NCBI RefSeq assembly: GCF_002847525.1
Contig: NZ_PKKM01000009.1
Location: 69,700-133,699 of the forward strand
From: Schaalia odontolytica
GTDB lineage: Bacteria > Actinomycetota > Actinomycetes > Actinomycetales > Actinomycetaceae
DNA length: 64,000 nucleotides
Direction of reading: 5' to 3'
Numbering within the stretch: position 1 is the first letter of the stretch; every line of letters begins with the position of its first letter. The notes under the pieces are model-generated. The model saw only the letters and a list, made by a program, of their open reading frames with translations. It had not been told where the DNA came from and made no database searches. A program made the position numbers and the translations under genes. Below, piece by piece: positions 42,556 through 58,858 of this stretch.

Positions 42556-43107
42556 TCAGAGTGAAGAGACGAACTCCGCGAGGCGCTTCGCGTGCTCGCG
42601 CGAACGCTCCACCATGTCGGCGCGCGCCGCCTCATCCGTGCGATTCGCGTACGACACCCCGTACAGGGGAAGGGTCCCCGCAAACTCCATGCCCGTCAGC
42701 GCACACGTCGCCTTCGCGGGCGTCAGCAAGTCGTTGAAATCGACGGAATCTAGCGCGTAGTAAGCCTGAGAAGCCCCCGTCGTTACCGACACGACCAGCT
42801 TCTTACCGCGCAGAGCCGTACCCGAAGACCCGTGGCTGAAACCGCGCACAAACACGTCCTCCATCCACTTCTGCAGCAACGCAGGCCAGCCGTACCACCA
42901 CAGCGGATACTGCAACACGATGACGTCCGCGGCGCGAAGCTTTTCCTGCTCCGCCTCAACGTCGAACGTGTACTCCGGATAGAGGTCATCGAGATGATCA
43001 ATCTCGGCGCCAGGAAGCAGGATCGCAAGCTCCTCCAGGATCGTCTTATTCGCAACCGAATCATCGCCGGTGCGCGGGTGCCCCGACACAATCAACACGT
43101 TGGACAT
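42556..43107 (-). CDS. NAD(P)H-dependent flavoprotein oxidoreductase (MdaB/KefF-like)
   Basis: A 183-residue flavodoxin-fold oxidoreductase: VLIVSGHPRTGDDSVANKTILEEL (FMN/FAD phosphate loop), the DVIVLQYPLWWYGWPALLQKWMEDVF block that covers the flavin ring, and LVVSVTTGAS. Such enzymes reduce quinones by two electrons. ATG 43107 has AAAGGAA upstream; the long open frame beyond it is not homologous. It is divergent from the TauE/SafE gene. Confidence 0.88.
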   Translation of the reverse strand: MSNVLIVSGHPRTGDDSVANKTILEELAILLPGAEIDHLDDLYPEYTFDVEAEQEKLRAADVIVLQYPLWWYGWPALLQKWMEDVFVRGFSHGSSGTALRGKKLVVSVTTGASQAYYALDSVDFNDLLTPAKATCALTGMEFAGTLPLYGVSYANRTDEAARADMVERSREHAKRLAEFVSSL

Positions 43108-43236
43108 CGCATTTCCTTTCGTTGATGCGAGGAGTCTACGCCCGCCCGTGGGCCCGTGAACAGGGCCTGGACTTCCATTTCGCGCGGGGTGAAGCCCGTC
43201 CCCGAAGAGAAAACCGCGCAGTACTACAGTAGAAGC

Positions 43237-44037
43237 ATGGCCAACACCGACTCCCAGCCCCTCACCATGAACCGCATCCTCCTCGTCATCGCGACAGGCG
43301 TAGGCGCTGGATTCCTCTCCGGACTCTTTGGAGTGGGAGGCGGCCTCGTCATCGTGCCCGCCCTGATGGCCGTCCTGGGCATGGATCAGCGCCGAGCCTC
43401 GGCCACGTCCCTCGCCGCCATCATCGTCACCGCCGCCGTCGGCTCGGGAAACTACGCCCTGCACGGCGAGGTCTCCTGGGCCGGAGCCGCCCTCCTCGTG
43501 CTTGGCGCGCTCGCGGGCTCTCAGATCGGTGTGTGGCTCCTGCGCCGCCTCCCCGCGCCCGCCTTGCCCTGGATCCTCATCGGCTTCACCGTCTTCGTTA
43601 TCGTCTCCCAATACCTGCACGTCCCCACGCGCGAGGGAGCCGTCTCGCTGACACCGGCCTCGTGCGCCCTTATGATCCTGGTTGGCCTGTGCGCCGGCAT
43701 CCTCTCCGGCCTGGTCGGCGTGGGCGGCGGATCCGTCATCGTGCCCGGCATGGAGCTCGCCGTCGGCGCGGGAGACCTCATCGCGCGCGGCACGTCTCTC
43801 CTCGTCATGATCCCCACCGGCATTGCCGGCACTGTCACCAATCTGCGCCACCGCATGGTCGACCTACGCGTCGGCCTCATCGTCGGCGTATCCGCAGCGG
43901 CCACGACCCCCGTCGGGCGCCTCGTGGCCACGTGGGTATCCCCGAGCGTGGGCGCGATCCTCTTCAACATCTTCCTGCTGTCCATCATTGCCTCGACGAT
44001 CCTGAAGATGCGTAAGAAGGCGCACGCCCAGGGCTAA
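43237..44037 (+). CDS. TauE/SafE family permease
   Basis: A 266-residue membrane protein with about eight helices in two halves, each opening with a glycine motif: FLSGLFGVGGGLVIVPALM (about 24-42) and GILSGLVGVGGGSVIVPGMELA (about 155-175). The family exports sulfite, sulfoacetate or other small anions; the substrate here is unknown. TACAGT ends six bases before ATG 43237 with no ribosome binding site, predicting a leaderless mRNA. Confidence 0.9.
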   Translation: MANTDSQPLTMNRILLVIATGVGAGFLSGLFGVGGGLVIVPALMAVLGMDQRRASATSLAAIIVTAAVGSGNYALHGEVSWAGAALLVLGALAGSQIGVWLLRRLPAPALPWILIGFTVFVIVSQYLHVPTREGAVSLTPASCALMILVGLCAGILSGLVGVGGGSVIVPGMELAVGAGDLIARGTSLLVMIPTGIAGTVTNLRHRMVDLRVGLIVGVSAAATTPVGRLVATWVSPSVGAILFNIFLLSIIASTILKMRKKAHAQG

Positions 44038-44129
44038 ACGATTCCGTACGGAATAGCGGCTTTGCCTGCGAGTTTCCCGTTTGATCAGGGAGGCATCTTC
44101 TACGCCAGCCGCGACTGCGGTCGCCTAGA

Positions 44130-44243
44130 AATTTCGCATGCAATTCCCGACCACTGCTTCGTGGGTGCCACGAGAAAACCGCATGATTCCAACGATCTGA
44201 TTTCAAAAGTCAAAACAGTTGAGAGGGAATTGCATGCGAAATT
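44130..44243. mobile_element. Small element with perfect 19-bp inverted ends
   Basis: Arms 44130-44148 (AATTTCGCATGCAATTCCC) and 44225-44243 are exact reverse complements, separated by 76 bases. The pairing stops sharply at both ends. The inside holds a small CGTGG/CCACG hairpin (44160-44172) and, on the minus strand, a TTGACT (about 44214-44209). No target-site duplication is obvious. It sits between converging TauE and fumC genes and is AT-richer than its surroundings. It could be a miniature transposon remnant, an invertible segment, or a long-stem RNA. Confidence 0.55.
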
Positions 44244-44355
44244 GGTGAGAGGGCGGAAAATATCGTCAGGAAGCCTGGCGTCATGCCGGGACATGCTGAC
44301 CCCGTGCATGAAGCGCACCCCCACCCGCCGCACGGATACCTGCATGCGCAAAGGG

Positions 44356-44383
44356 CCCCGGCCTCGTGGAAACGAGACCGGGG
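44356..44383. terminator. Terminator with one exact and one near 12-mer
   Basis: CCCCGGCCTCGT (44356-44367) and ACGAGACCGGGG (44372-44383) form the stem between TauE and fumC. Confidence 0.75.
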
Positions 44384-44419
44384 CCAAACGCTAAGCCGCG
44401 CTAGCGCGCCTGAAGCGGA

Positions 44420-45829
<1,410 letters not shown>

Positions 45830-45917
45830 AGGTGGCTCCTTCGCGTAGGGCTTACGTACCCCTCTAGGATAGCGCCGCCCGCGCGTTGAGGCGTGGGGCA
45901 CTCGTCCTAGTCGCGTC

Positions 45918-47255
45918 CTAGTCGCGCGCGCGGGCCTCGAGATCAGCGTGGTGTAGTAGCCACCAGGCGCAGGCACACGACAGGGCGACGAGCGAGAGCG
46001 CCAGCAGGAAAGGTGACAGCGGCATCCAGCCGTACAGGGCCGTGGCGCTCACGGGGGCCACGATCCACGTGATAGCGCCGGTCGCGTTGATGACGCCGGC
46101 GATGCCGCCCTGCTCGCGCGCGCTCACCGCCAGGGACGCGCCCGCCGAGTAGCCGGGGGAGGCCATGCCCGAGGCGACGCCCATAGTGAACGTCGAGACT
46201 GCCAGCGCCCACAGCGACGGCGCGATCGTCAGGCACGCGAGGGCCACGAGGGCGAGCGTCATGCCCGTGCGCAGGAGAGTGCGCGGGCTCCACCCCAGGC
46301 GCGGCACGACGATCAGCTGCATGAGCATGGCTCCGGCGGCGTTGGCCAGCAGCATGAGGGCGGTGACGGAAACGGCGGGCGCGGGCTCAAGTCCGCCGCG
46401 GTCCTGGACGAGGAAGCCCATCGTGATCTGAACGACGCCGTTCGCAAAGTAGATGCCGAACACCGAGGCGATCCACGGGGCGATGCGCCGGTCGGTCCAC
46501 CGCACGCGCGGGGGCAGCTCGGCGGTGGCTGTCGTCCCGCTCGCGGTGTTCGTGTCCGCCGCTTCAGTCGACGAGGCCGGGGCAGCCTGCCCGGGTTGCG
46601 TGTCCTTGGTTGTCAGGCGAGGCAGGCGCCTCCTCGTGCGCGTGGAGGCTCCGTCGCGGGGCAGCCAGATGAGAGCGATCGCCAGGGCGATGAGGACGAA
46701 GATCGGGGTGGCGTGTACGGGGCCGAAGATCCACCAGGCGCCCAGAGCTGAGGAGACGAGGGAGCCGACCATCACCGACAGGTTGATCGCGCCGGAGAAC
46801 GCGGACGTGCCGCGTACGCGCGAGGCCTCGTCGGGGGTCACCTCGGCGACGAGGGCCTGGCCCGTCGGCGGGATCGCCGCGACGGCCGCACCGAAGAAGG
46901 GGCCGCGCGCCACCATAATGGCGCCAGCAGCGAGGAAAACACCGACGTAACCGGCCGCGCGCGCCCACACGGCCGCCGAAAAAAGCGTGCCCGCCGTGAG
47001 CGCCAAGAACAGCGCCAACAGGATGACGCGCCTGCGTCCCCAGGCGATCGAACGGCGCCCCCAGAACTGGCTGAGCGCCGTCACCGCGGCGGCCGCCAAG
47101 GACACGGCCGCTCCCACGATCCACTCGGGCAGATCAAGGGCGCGCGACAAGGGAGCGATCGACACGTTGAGCATGTTTTGCGCTGTGTACGTAAACAGCG
47201 CGATTGCCACGAGCGCGCGCAGCGTCGGATTCGTCAGCAAAGGTGATGAGGGCAC
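45918..47255 (-). CDS. MFS transporter
   Basis: A 445-residue, 12-helix major facilitator. The N-half includes [29 protein letters not shown] (the A-like loop between helices 2 and 3) and an Arg-rich/Thr-rich central loop (about 195-245). Drug export is a common guess; nothing in the sequence fixes the substrate. GTG start with TAGGAT five bases upstream. One exact 12-mer repeat lies inside the gene at 46571-46582. Confidence 0.88.
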   Translation of the reverse strand: MPSSPLLTNPTLRALVAIALFTYTAQNMLNVSIAPLSRALDLPEWIVGAAVSLAAAAVTALSQFWGRRSIAWGRRRVILLALFLALTAGTLFSAAVWARAAGYVGVFLAAGAIMVARGPFFGAAVAAIPPTGQALVAEVTPDEASRVRGTSAFSGAINLSVMVGSLVSSALGAWWIFGPVHATPIFVLIALAIALIWLPRDGASTRTRRRLPRLTTKDTQPGQAAPASSTEAADTNTASGTTATAELPPRVRWTDRRIAPWIASVFGIYFANGVVQITMGFLVQDRGGLEPAPAVSVTALMLLANAAGAMLMQLIVVPRLGWSPRTLLRTGMTLALVALACLTIAPSLWALAVSTFTMGVASGMASPGYSAGASLAVSAREQGGIAGVINATGAITWIVAPVSATALYGWMPLSPFLLALSLVALSCACAWWLLHHADLEARARD

Positions 47256-47271
47256 AATGCATCCTACGACG

Positions 47272-47298
47272 AAGGCCCCGCGCGATGCGCGGGGCCTT
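47272..47298. terminator. folA terminator
   Basis: AAGGCCCCGCGC and GCGCGGGGCCTT form a perfect 12-bp stem around GAT, between folA and the MFS gene start. Confidence 0.8.
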
Positions 47299-47331
47299 GC
47301 CGGACAAGTATCGAAACGGGGGGAGCGTCGC

Positions 47332-47865
47332 TTATCGTTGCACCCAGGTGCTCACCTTCCAGCGAGCGTCCCCGGAGCGCTCACGCCACTCGGCGTCGCT
47401 GCGCTCCTCGTCCCGGCGCCACAGCGCCGGATCCAGCGGCGGCGCGTACACGAAGGTCGACCCCTCGGGTGCGCTCGCGGCCACGTCCAGCTCCAGGTCG
47501 GTTACCACGGCCTCGTCGAGGAGGGGAAGGGTCTGCGCGTAGAGCTGCGCCCCGCCCGTGATCCAGATGTAGGGGGCGTCCGTACGCGCCGTTTCCTCGC
47601 GCGCAATCTCCAGGGCCTCGTCGACGGAGGAAACGACGAGAGCGCCCTCGGCCTCGTACCCGGGTGTGCGGGTGATGACGATGTTCGTGCGGCCCGGCAG
47701 GGCGCGCCCGAGGGCCTCCCACGAGCGGCGGCCCATGATGATCGGGCAGCTCATCGTGGACTCCTTGAAGTGGCGGAAATCAGCGGGAACATGCCAGGAC
47801 ATGGCCGTGCCCGTCCCAATGATCCCGTTGCAATCCTGCGCCCAAATCGCTCCCAGCTTCGTCAT
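47332..47865 (-). CDS. folA: Dihydrofolate reductase
   Basis: A 177-residue enzyme reducing dihydrofolate with [36 protein letters not shown] supplies the substrate acid (D in PADF) and the flexible loop; [25 protein letters not shown] and the [13 protein letters not shown] block bind NADPH. It overlaps thyA by 4 bases, so it regenerates the folate oxidised by its partner. An extra C-terminal 20 residues beyond the usual end are unremarkable. Confidence 0.95.
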   Translation of the reverse strand: MTKLGAIWAQDCNGIIGTGTAMSWHVPADFRHFKESTMSCPIIMGRRSWEALGRALPGRTNIVITRTPGYEAEGALVVSSVDEALEIAREETARTDAPYIWITGGAQLYAQTLPLLDEAVVTDLELDVAASAPEGSTFVYAPPLDPALWRRDEERSDAEWRERSGDARWKVSTWVQR

Positions 47866-48665
47866 ACCGCGACCGGAGCCTTGATCGTGGGGTGATGCTG
47901 GTAGTCCGTCACCGAAATGTCATCGAAGGAGTACTCGAACATCGAGGGAGCGTGTCCGAGCTCCAGGCGCGGGAACGGGTACGGCTCGCGGCTCAGCTGC
48001 TCGGTCACCTGCTGAGTGTGGTTGGAGTAGATGTGGCAGTCCCCGCCCGTCCAAATGAAGTCGCCGACTTCCAGGCCCGCCTGCTGGGCGAACATGTGGG
48101 TGAGCAGCGAGTAGGACGCGATGTTGAAGGGCACACCCAGGAACATGTCCGCGCTGCGCTGGTAGAGCTGCAGCGACAGGCGGCCGTCGGCCACGTACAG
48201 CTGGAAGAACGCGTGGCAGGGCTCGAGCGCCATCTGCGGCAGGTCGCCGACGTTCCACGCGGACACCACCATGCGGCGCGAATCCGGGTTCGTCTTCAGC
48301 GTCTCGAGGACCTGGGAGATCTGGTCGATGTGGCGGCCATCCCCGGCGTTCCACGAACGCCACTGGACGCCGTATACCGGGCCCAGCTCGCCGTCCTCGT
48401 CTGCCCACTCGTTCCAGATGCGGATGCCGTTGTCGCGCAGCCAGGACACGTTCGACGACCCCGACAGGAACCAGAGCAGCTCGCCGACCACCGACTTGAG
48501 GTGCACGCGCTTGGTCGTGATCAGCGGGAATCCCTTGGACAGGTCGTAGCGCAGCTGCGCGCCGAACATGGAGCGCGTGCCCGTGCCCGTGCGGTCGCCC
48601 TTCGGGGTGCCCTCGGCCATGATGCGCGCCAGCAGGTCCTCGTACTGGCGGTCGACGGCGCTCAC
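47862..48665 (-). CDS. thyA: Thymidylate synthase
   Basis: A 267-residue ThyA making dTMP from dUMP with methylene-tetrahydrofolate. [19 protein letters not shown], the catalytic cysteine in [13 protein letters not shown], and [22 protein letters not shown] are diagnostic. GTG 48665 starts one base after the osmC-like stop and yields the usual [15 protein letters not shown] opening. The order osmC-like, thyA, folA is one transcript. Confidence 0.97.
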   Translation of the reverse strand: MSAVDRQYEDLLARIMAEGTPKGDRTGTGTRSMFGAQLRYDLSKGFPLITTKRVHLKSVVGELLWFLSGSSNVSWLRDNGIRIWNEWADEDGELGPVYGVQWRSWNAGDGRHIDQISQVLETLKTNPDSRRMVVSAWNVGDLPQMALEPCHAFFQLYVADGRLSLQLYQRSADMFLGVPFNIASYSLLTHMFAQQAGLEVGDFIWTGGDCHIYSNHTQQVTEQLSREPYPFPRLELGHAPSMFEYSFDDISVTDYQHHPTIKAPVAV

Positions 48666-48666
48666 G

Positions 48667-49092
48667 TCAGTCGATCCGCTCGTTCGTCCACGTGTGCGAG
48701 GCCGACAGCGCCTGGTCGACGACCGAGTGCTCGATCGTGCAGTTGCGCTTGATCGCGGCATCGGCGCGACGCTTCAGATCCTCGATCTCTTCCTCAGACA
48801 GTGCGGACATGTCCTGGACCAGCTCGACGTCCACGTGCGTGAAGCGGTCGTTGTCCTGGTCGTAGTCGGCGGAGACACCGACGAACTGCTCGAAATCGTC
48901 GCCCAGGCGGGCGGCCATGCGCGCGTCTGAACTCATCGCGTTGCAGCCCGCGAGCGCGAGCTTGAGCAGGTCGCCGGGGGAGAAGAGGCCGGGGCCGTGA
49001 CCGATGCGGATTTCGGCGCCGTCCTGGTTGCGGGCGACGTATTGACGCACGCCCGTACGCTGCATGTACAGAGACTTAGGTGTATCACTCAT
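48667..49092 (-). CDS. OsmC family protein
   Basis: A 141-residue OsmC-like protein. The catalytic-type cysteine is in [18 protein letters not shown], and a second in [11 protein letters not shown]. Two-cysteine OsmC/Ohr proteins reduce organic hydroperoxides; this one may instead be a general OsmC. CACAAT lies seven bases before ATG 49092. It heads the thyA-folA operon, which it leads by a single base. Confidence 0.88.
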   Translation of the reverse strand: MSDTPKSLYMQRTGVRQYVARNQDGAEIRIGHGPGLFSPGDLLKLALAGCNAMSSDARMAARLGDDFEQFVGVSADYDQDNDRFTHVDVELVQDMSALSEEEIEDLKRRADAAIKRNCTIEHSVVDQALSASHTWTNERID

Positions 49093-49116
49093 GGCACCTA
49101 TTGTGTCGCGAAAAGA

Positions 49117-49153
49117 CCCCGCCCGCCCGGCAACATGCGCGGGGCGGGCGGGG
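49117..49153 (-). terminator. DUF2505 gene terminator
   Basis: On the minus strand GGGG-type stem (CCCCGCCCGCCC / GGGCGGGCGGGG) followed by TCTTTTC, just past the DUF2505 stop. Confidence 0.8.
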
Positions 49154-49177
49154 TTCCGCGCAGAGCGTAGCGTGGGC

Positions 49178-49660
49178 TCAGCGATGCTCATCCAGCCACT
49201 GCGTTGCCAGTGCCTGCTCACGCTCCACGACGCGGCCGAGGTGTGCCACGGCCTCCTTCTCGATGCGCCCACCCAGCAGCGGCACGCGTACCGACACGTT
49301 GCCGGTTACGTCGCGGGTGCAGCCCGCCTCGACCGGAGCCAGGGTGGACGTGGCCTCAACGGACACCGGGGCGCCGTCCACGGTCACGGACGTGCGCGAG
49401 GTGGCCCCGGCCTCGTTCATCGTCCACTCCTCGGTGAAGGTGATGCGCAGATCGGACTTGACAAAGCGCGCGGCCGCCGCAGGAATCAGCTCCGGGCGCA
49501 CGGTGCCCGCAAAGGACACGCGCTCGCCCTCCACCGACACGACCTGGGAGCCCTCCACGACAAACTGGCCGAAGCGTCGCTCCAGGTAGGCGGGGGTCAG
49601 GTACATGGCGACGACCTCGTCGACCGCGCCCGGGTAAGAAATGGATTGCGTGAACTGCAT
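49178..49660 (-). CDS. DUF2505 domain protein
   Basis: A 160-residue START/SRPBCC-like protein of the actinobacterial DUF2505 family: QFTQSISYPGAVDEVVAMYLTPAYLERRF opening, a long central beta sheet and a final helix. It likely binds a hydrophobic ligand; none is known. ATG 49660 has AAGGAG upstream. An exact 12-mer repeat lies inside the gene at 49405-49416. Confidence 0.85.
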   Translation of the reverse strand: MQFTQSISYPGAVDEVVAMYLTPAYLERRFGQFVVEGSQVVSVEGERVSFAGTVRPELIPAAAARFVKSDLRITFTEEWTMNEAGATSRTSVTVDGAPVSVEATSTLAPVEAGCTRDVTGNVSVRVPLLGGRIEKEAVAHLGRVVEREQALATQWLDEHR

Positions 49661-49757
49661 GGCTCTCCTTACGAAACAAGCGGCGCCGAAGCGTGTCCCG
49701 GCGCTCATTTACAACTAAGGTCCGCCCTAGCGGCCCCTCTCCCTTTAGAGTAGATGC

Positions 49758-51218
49758 ATGCGTAGTCTCATGCAGTTAGCTGAAGAAGCCTCTTCGACGC
49801 CGTTGTCGGAGCAGGACATCGATTGGCTGCACCTCCTCCTCGCGGACTGGCAGGTGCTCGCTGACCTGGCGGCCGCCGACCTGGTTCTGTGGCTGCCCGC
49901 CGACGACGGGCGCTTCATCGCGGCCGCCCACTGTCGTCCCGCGACCTCGACGACCGTTCACGTAGACGACATCATCGGCCTGCACCTGCCCGCCGCCCGC
50001 GAAATCGACCTGCGCCGCGCCCTGCAGTCAGGCGAGGTCGTGCGCTCACCCGCCGCGCGATGGGCCGGCACCTACTCGATGATGGAAACCTGCGTGCCCG
50101 TGTGCCACGACGGGCGCATCATCGCCGTCGTCACCCGCGAGGCCAACCTGTCCAGCCCGCGTCTGTCGCTGGGCTTCGAAGGGTGGACCGTGGCAGCGGC
50201 TGACACCCTGTGCCAGATGATGGCCCGCGGCGAATACCCCTACGACTCGACACCGCAGGTCACGTCCCACGGCGTCCCGCGAGTACTCGACGGTGCCGTC
50301 TTGCTGGATGCGGAGGGCCGCGTCCAGCACGCGACTCCCAACGCTGTGTCCTGCCTGCGCCGCCTTGGCATCCGCACGAACGTGACCGGCAAGGTTCTCG
50401 CCCAAGAGATCACCGAGGTGATCGGCGACGGCACCCTCATCGAAGAATCGATGGCAGTCGTCGTGATGGGTCGTGCCTCCTGGCGCGTGGAGATCGCCGC
50501 GCGCGCGTCCACCGTCAGCATGCGCGCCCTGCCCCTCGTCAACGGACGCAAGCGCCTGGGCGCCGTCATCCTCACGCGTGACGTCTCCGAGGTTCACCGC
50601 CACGAGCAGGAGCTCATGACGAAGGACGCGACGATTCGCGAGATCCACCACCGCGTGAAGAACAACCTGCAGACGGTCTCCGCCCTGCTGCGCCTCCAGT
50701 CGCGCCGCTCCTCCGAGGACGCGGTCAAGGTCGCGCTCGCGGAAGCCGAGCGCCGCGTGCAGGCCATCGCGACCGTGCACGCTGCCCTGTCGCAGAACGT
50801 GGATGAGTCGGTCGACTTCGACGAGGTCGCGCGCACGATCGTGCGCATGGCAGGCGCGATCGCGTCCACGGATCACAGCGTCGAGGTCATCACGACCGGT
50901 AGCTTCGGCACCATTCAGGCCGATCAGGCGCAGGCCTTGGCCACGGTCCTCAACGAGCTGGTCGCCAACTCCGTCGAGCACGGCCTTGCCGAGCGGGACG
51001 GCCTCATCGAGGTGCGCGCCGTGCGTGAGGGAAACTCCATGACGGTCACCGTGGCCGACGACGGCGTGGGCTTCGTGCCGGGCACGCCGATGAGTGGCCT
51101 GGGCACACAGATCGTGCACCAGATGGTGCGCGGCGAGCTCAAGGGCTCGATCGAGTGGGCCCCGCGCGAGGGTGGTGGCACGCTCGTCACGCTCCACGCT
51201 AACTTGGACCCCGCCTGA
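49758..51218 (+). CDS. pdtaS: PdtaS-type sensor histidine kinase
   Basis: A 486-residue soluble kinase with an N-terminal GAF domain (about 15-160), a PAS domain (about 175-285), then a HisKA_2 dimerisation helix with phospho-acceptor H298 in EIHHRVKNNLQTVSALLRLQ and an HATPase_c domain (NELVANSVEHGL, DDGVGF, GLGTQIV). In mycobacteria PdtaS phosphorylates the ANTAR regulator PdtaR, which acts on RNA; pdtaR is not in this window. TAGAGT lies six bases before the ATG. It sits tail-to-tail with whiB1, as in mycobacteria. Confidence 0.92.
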   Translation: MRSLMQLAEEASSTPLSEQDIDWLHLLLADWQVLADLAAADLVLWLPADDGRFIAAAHCRPATSTTVHVDDIIGLHLPAAREIDLRRALQSGEVVRSPAARWAGTYSMMETCVPVCHDGRIIAVVTREANLSSPRLSLGFEGWTVAAADTLCQMMARGEYPYDSTPQVTSHGVPRVLDGAVLLDAEGRVQHATPNAVSCLRRLGIRTNVTGKVLAQEITEVIGDGTLIEESMAVVVMGRASWRVEIAARASTVSMRALPLVNGRKRLGAVILTRDVSEVHRHEQELMTKDATIREIHHRVKNNLQTVSALLRLQSRRSSEDAVKVALAEAERRVQAIATVHAALSQNVDESVDFDEVARTIVRMAGAIASTDHSVEVITTGSFGTIQADQAQALATVLNELVANSVEHGLAERDGLIEVRAVREGNSMTVTVADDGVGFVPGTPMSGLGTQIVHQMVRGELKGSIEWAPREGGGTLVTLHANLDPA

Positions 51219-51247
51219 CGGGTGGGGTCGGCGCTGTGCGCCTATGA

Positions 51248-51280
51248 ACGAGGCCGGGGATCCCGTGTGGATCTCCGGCC
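51248..51280. terminator. Terminator with one 12-mer
   Basis: ACGAGGCCGGGGATCC (from 51248) pairs with GGATCTCCGGCCT around CGTGT, between pdtaS and whiB1. Confidence 0.7.
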
Positions 51281-51317
51281 TTGATCGTCTGTGCGGCACG
51301 TGTGCCGCAGTGGTGTG

Positions 51318-51569
51318 TTAGCACCCCGCGCGGCGTGCGCGCGCGGCGCGGCGCTTGAGGGAGCGGCGTTCTTCTTCGCTCATGCCGCCCCACACGCCGG
51401 AATCCTGGTTGTTGTCGATGGCCCACTGCAGGCAGATGCCCACGACCTCGCACTCGCGGCACACGGCCTTGGCCTCGGCGACCTGCGTAATAGCTGGACC
51501 CGTGTTCCCGATGGGGAAGAAAAGTTCCGGGTCAACTGTCAGACATGCCGCCTTGCTGCGCCAATCCAT
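51318..51569 (-). CDS. whiB1: WhiB1-type iron-sulfur regulator
   Basis: An 83-residue Wbl protein. Four cysteines (C9, C37, C40, C46) bind a [4Fe-4S] cluster; GVWGG (58-62) forms the turn that contacts sigma factor and the basic tail (KRRAARARR) contacts DNA. WhiB1 reacts with nitric oxide in mycobacteria and is essential there. The gene position opposite pdtaS supports WhiB1 rather than another Wbl. Confidence 0.93.
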   Translation of the reverse strand: MDWRSKAACLTVDPELFFPIGNTGPAITQVAEAKAVCRECEVVGICLQWAIDNNQDSGVWGGMSEEERRSLKRRAARARRAGC

Positions 51570-51725
51570 GATGTGTCTTTCGCTCCTCGACTACCGTGCG
51601 CTTGGGATGTTTCGCTGTGTTCTCTTGCCAGTGTCCGTTAGGCATCTTAGTCGCGCAAGGTGGTGTCAACAGCGAAATGACGAAGTCACTATGCGGCTGC
51701 TCACGGAGTGCGAATAAGCTGGGAC

Positions 51726-57264
<5,539 letters not shown>

Positions 57265-57265
<1 letters not shown>

Positions 57266-57276
57266 CGAGGCCGGGG
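57265..57276. repeat. Single 12-mer copy at the ligA stop
   Basis: Exact ACGAGGCCGGGG starting on the last base of the ligA TAA, between converging genes, with no inverted partner. Confidence 0.7.
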
Positions 57277-57277
57277 C

Positions 57278-58543
57278 TTAGACGAAGGGCTCGAAGGGGC
57301 CCAGCAGCATCTCGCCGACGCGGGTGATCATCGAGCGCTTTTCCCACTCGTCGATCGTCAGGCGGCGTGCCGTCGTTAGGTCGTTCGCGAAAATCTCCTC
57401 CATGCGCGCGGCCAGCGGGCGTGAGAAGAACTGCAGGCACACCTCGTAATTGCCGCGCATCGACAAGCGGTCGATGTTCGCCGTTCCGATCGTCGACCAG
57501 CGACCGTCCACCGTCATCGTCTTGGAGTGCACCATCGCGTGACGGTACAGCCAGATCTCCACGCCCTCGCGCAGCAGCTCACCGTAGTAGGGACGCGCCA
57601 CCCAGTCCGCCAGGATGTGGTTGGAATACTCGGGGATCAACACCTGGACGCGCACGCCACGGCGTGCAGCGGCAATCAGGGAGCCGAGTACCTCGCGGTC
57701 AGGGATGAAATACGCCGTCGTGATGAGCACGCGGTCGTTCGCGCGCTCAATCGCGTCAATGTACATGCCACGGATCGGGTAGAGGAGGTAGTGCGGCAGG
57801 TTGAACTGCGCGGTCACGTCCGCGCTCCACGCGCGCGCCCCCTGATCTGGCAGCTCCGGGCTGGTTGCGGGGCGGAAATGGTTCCAGAAGTCGACGAAGC
57901 CGTTTTCCAGCTCCCACACGGCCTCGCCCGTGATACGCACGTGGGTGTCGCGCCACTCGTTGGCGAAGGGATCGCCGATGTTGTAGCCGCCCACGAAGCC
58001 GACCTCGCCGTCGACCACGAGGATCTTGCGGTGATCCTGGCCCGTGCGACGAATGTTCAGGGTGAAAAAGCCCGAGCGCAGCGTCGGGAACTTGCGCACG
58101 TGCAGATTCGGCATGACGGGGAACTTGTAGAAGCGCGGATCCTGGTTGAGGACGCCGAAGCCGTCCCACACACAGAACACCTCGACGCCGCGCTTGGCCG
58201 CGTCGATCAGTGCCGTCTTAAAACGCTGGCCCCAGCGGTCCGAGCGCCAAATGAAGGTCTCGAAATAAATGTGATGCGTCGCCCCTTCGATGGCCTCCAA
58301 CATGTCCGCGTACAGGGAGGTTCCCTCCGTGTACGTGCGCGCCACGGTGTTGCCGATCTGCGTGTCGGCGGGAGGCAGGGTGGGGAAACCGTGCACGCCA
58401 CCGGGGATACGGGCTGTGCGCATACGGTCGATCGCGTGCACGGTCACGACTGCGGCCGCCTGGGCGGCGAGCAGCGCGATTCCCGCTTTTTTGACGATCG
58501 ACCACGTCTGCCTGGTGAGTTGGCGTCGCTGTGAAAAGGCCAT
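57278..58543 (-). CDS. Phospholipase D-type cardiolipin synthase
   Basis: A 421-residue protein with one N-terminal membrane helix (about 20-38) and two HKD motifs: HRKILVVDGEVGFVGGYN (about 190) and HSKTMTVDGRWSTIGTANID (about 355). The pattern is that of ClsA/B-type cardiolipin synthases that join two phosphatidylglycerols. ATG 58543 is chosen over 58561, which overlaps the divergent gatC promoter. The bases TAGGAT upstream are shared in the gatC direction. Confidence 0.88.
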   Translation of the reverse strand: MAFSQRRQLTRQTWSIVKKAGIALLAAQAAAVVTVHAIDRMRTARIPGGVHGFPTLPPADTQIGNTVARTYTEGTSLYADMLEAIEGATHHIYFETFIWRSDRWGQRFKTALIDAAKRGVEVFCVWDGFGVLNQDPRFYKFPVMPNLHVRKFPTLRSGFFTLNIRRTGQDHRKILVVDGEVGFVGGYNIGDPFANEWRDTHVRITGEAVWELENGFVDFWNHFRPATSPELPDQGARAWSADVTAQFNLPHYLLYPIRGMYIDAIERANDRVLITTAYFIPDREVLGSLIAAARRGVRVQVLIPEYSNHILADWVARPYYGELLREGVEIWLYRHAMVHSKTMTVDGRWSTIGTANIDRLSMRGNYEVCLQFFSRPLAARMEEIFANDLTTARRLTIDEWEKRSMITRVGEMLLGPFEPFV

Positions 58544-58561
58544 ACGGGTAGGATGCCACAC

Positions 58562-58858
58562 ATGTCACGCATTAGTACTGACGAGGTCGCCCGCGTTGCG
58601 GGCCTGGCCCACATCGCATTGACCGACGAGGAAATCACGCGTTTCGCGGGTGAGCTCGACGCGATCGCCGACGCCGTCTCCAAGGTGTCCGAGGTCGCCA
58701 CCCCCGAGGTTCCCGCCACGTCCCACCCGATTCCGCTGACCAACGTGTGGCGCGAAGACGAGATTGGGCAGACCGTGGACCGCGACGAGGTGCTTGCTCA
58801 GGCGCCCGCCGCCCAGGACGGTATGTTCCTGGTTCCGCAGATTCTGGGGGAGGACTGA
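58562..58858 (+). CDS. gatC: Asp/Glu-tRNA amidotransferase subunit C
   Basis: A 98-residue linker subunit of Gat[30 protein letters not shown] helix and the [23 protein letters not shown] belt that wraps GatA and GatB. TAGGAT lies seven bases before ATG 58562 with no ribosome binding site. It overlaps gatA by one base. Confidence 0.94.
   Translation: MSRISTDEVARVAGLAHIALTDEEITRFAGELDAIADAVSKVSEVATPEVPATSHPIPLTNVWREDEIGQTVDRDEVLAQAPAAQDGMFLVPQILGED

Noticed and set aside
43108..43851. N-terminal extension of the flavoprotein frame upstream of 43107
   Set aside because: The extension is antisense to TauE/SafE and not flavodoxin-like; ATG 43107 has a good ribosome binding site.
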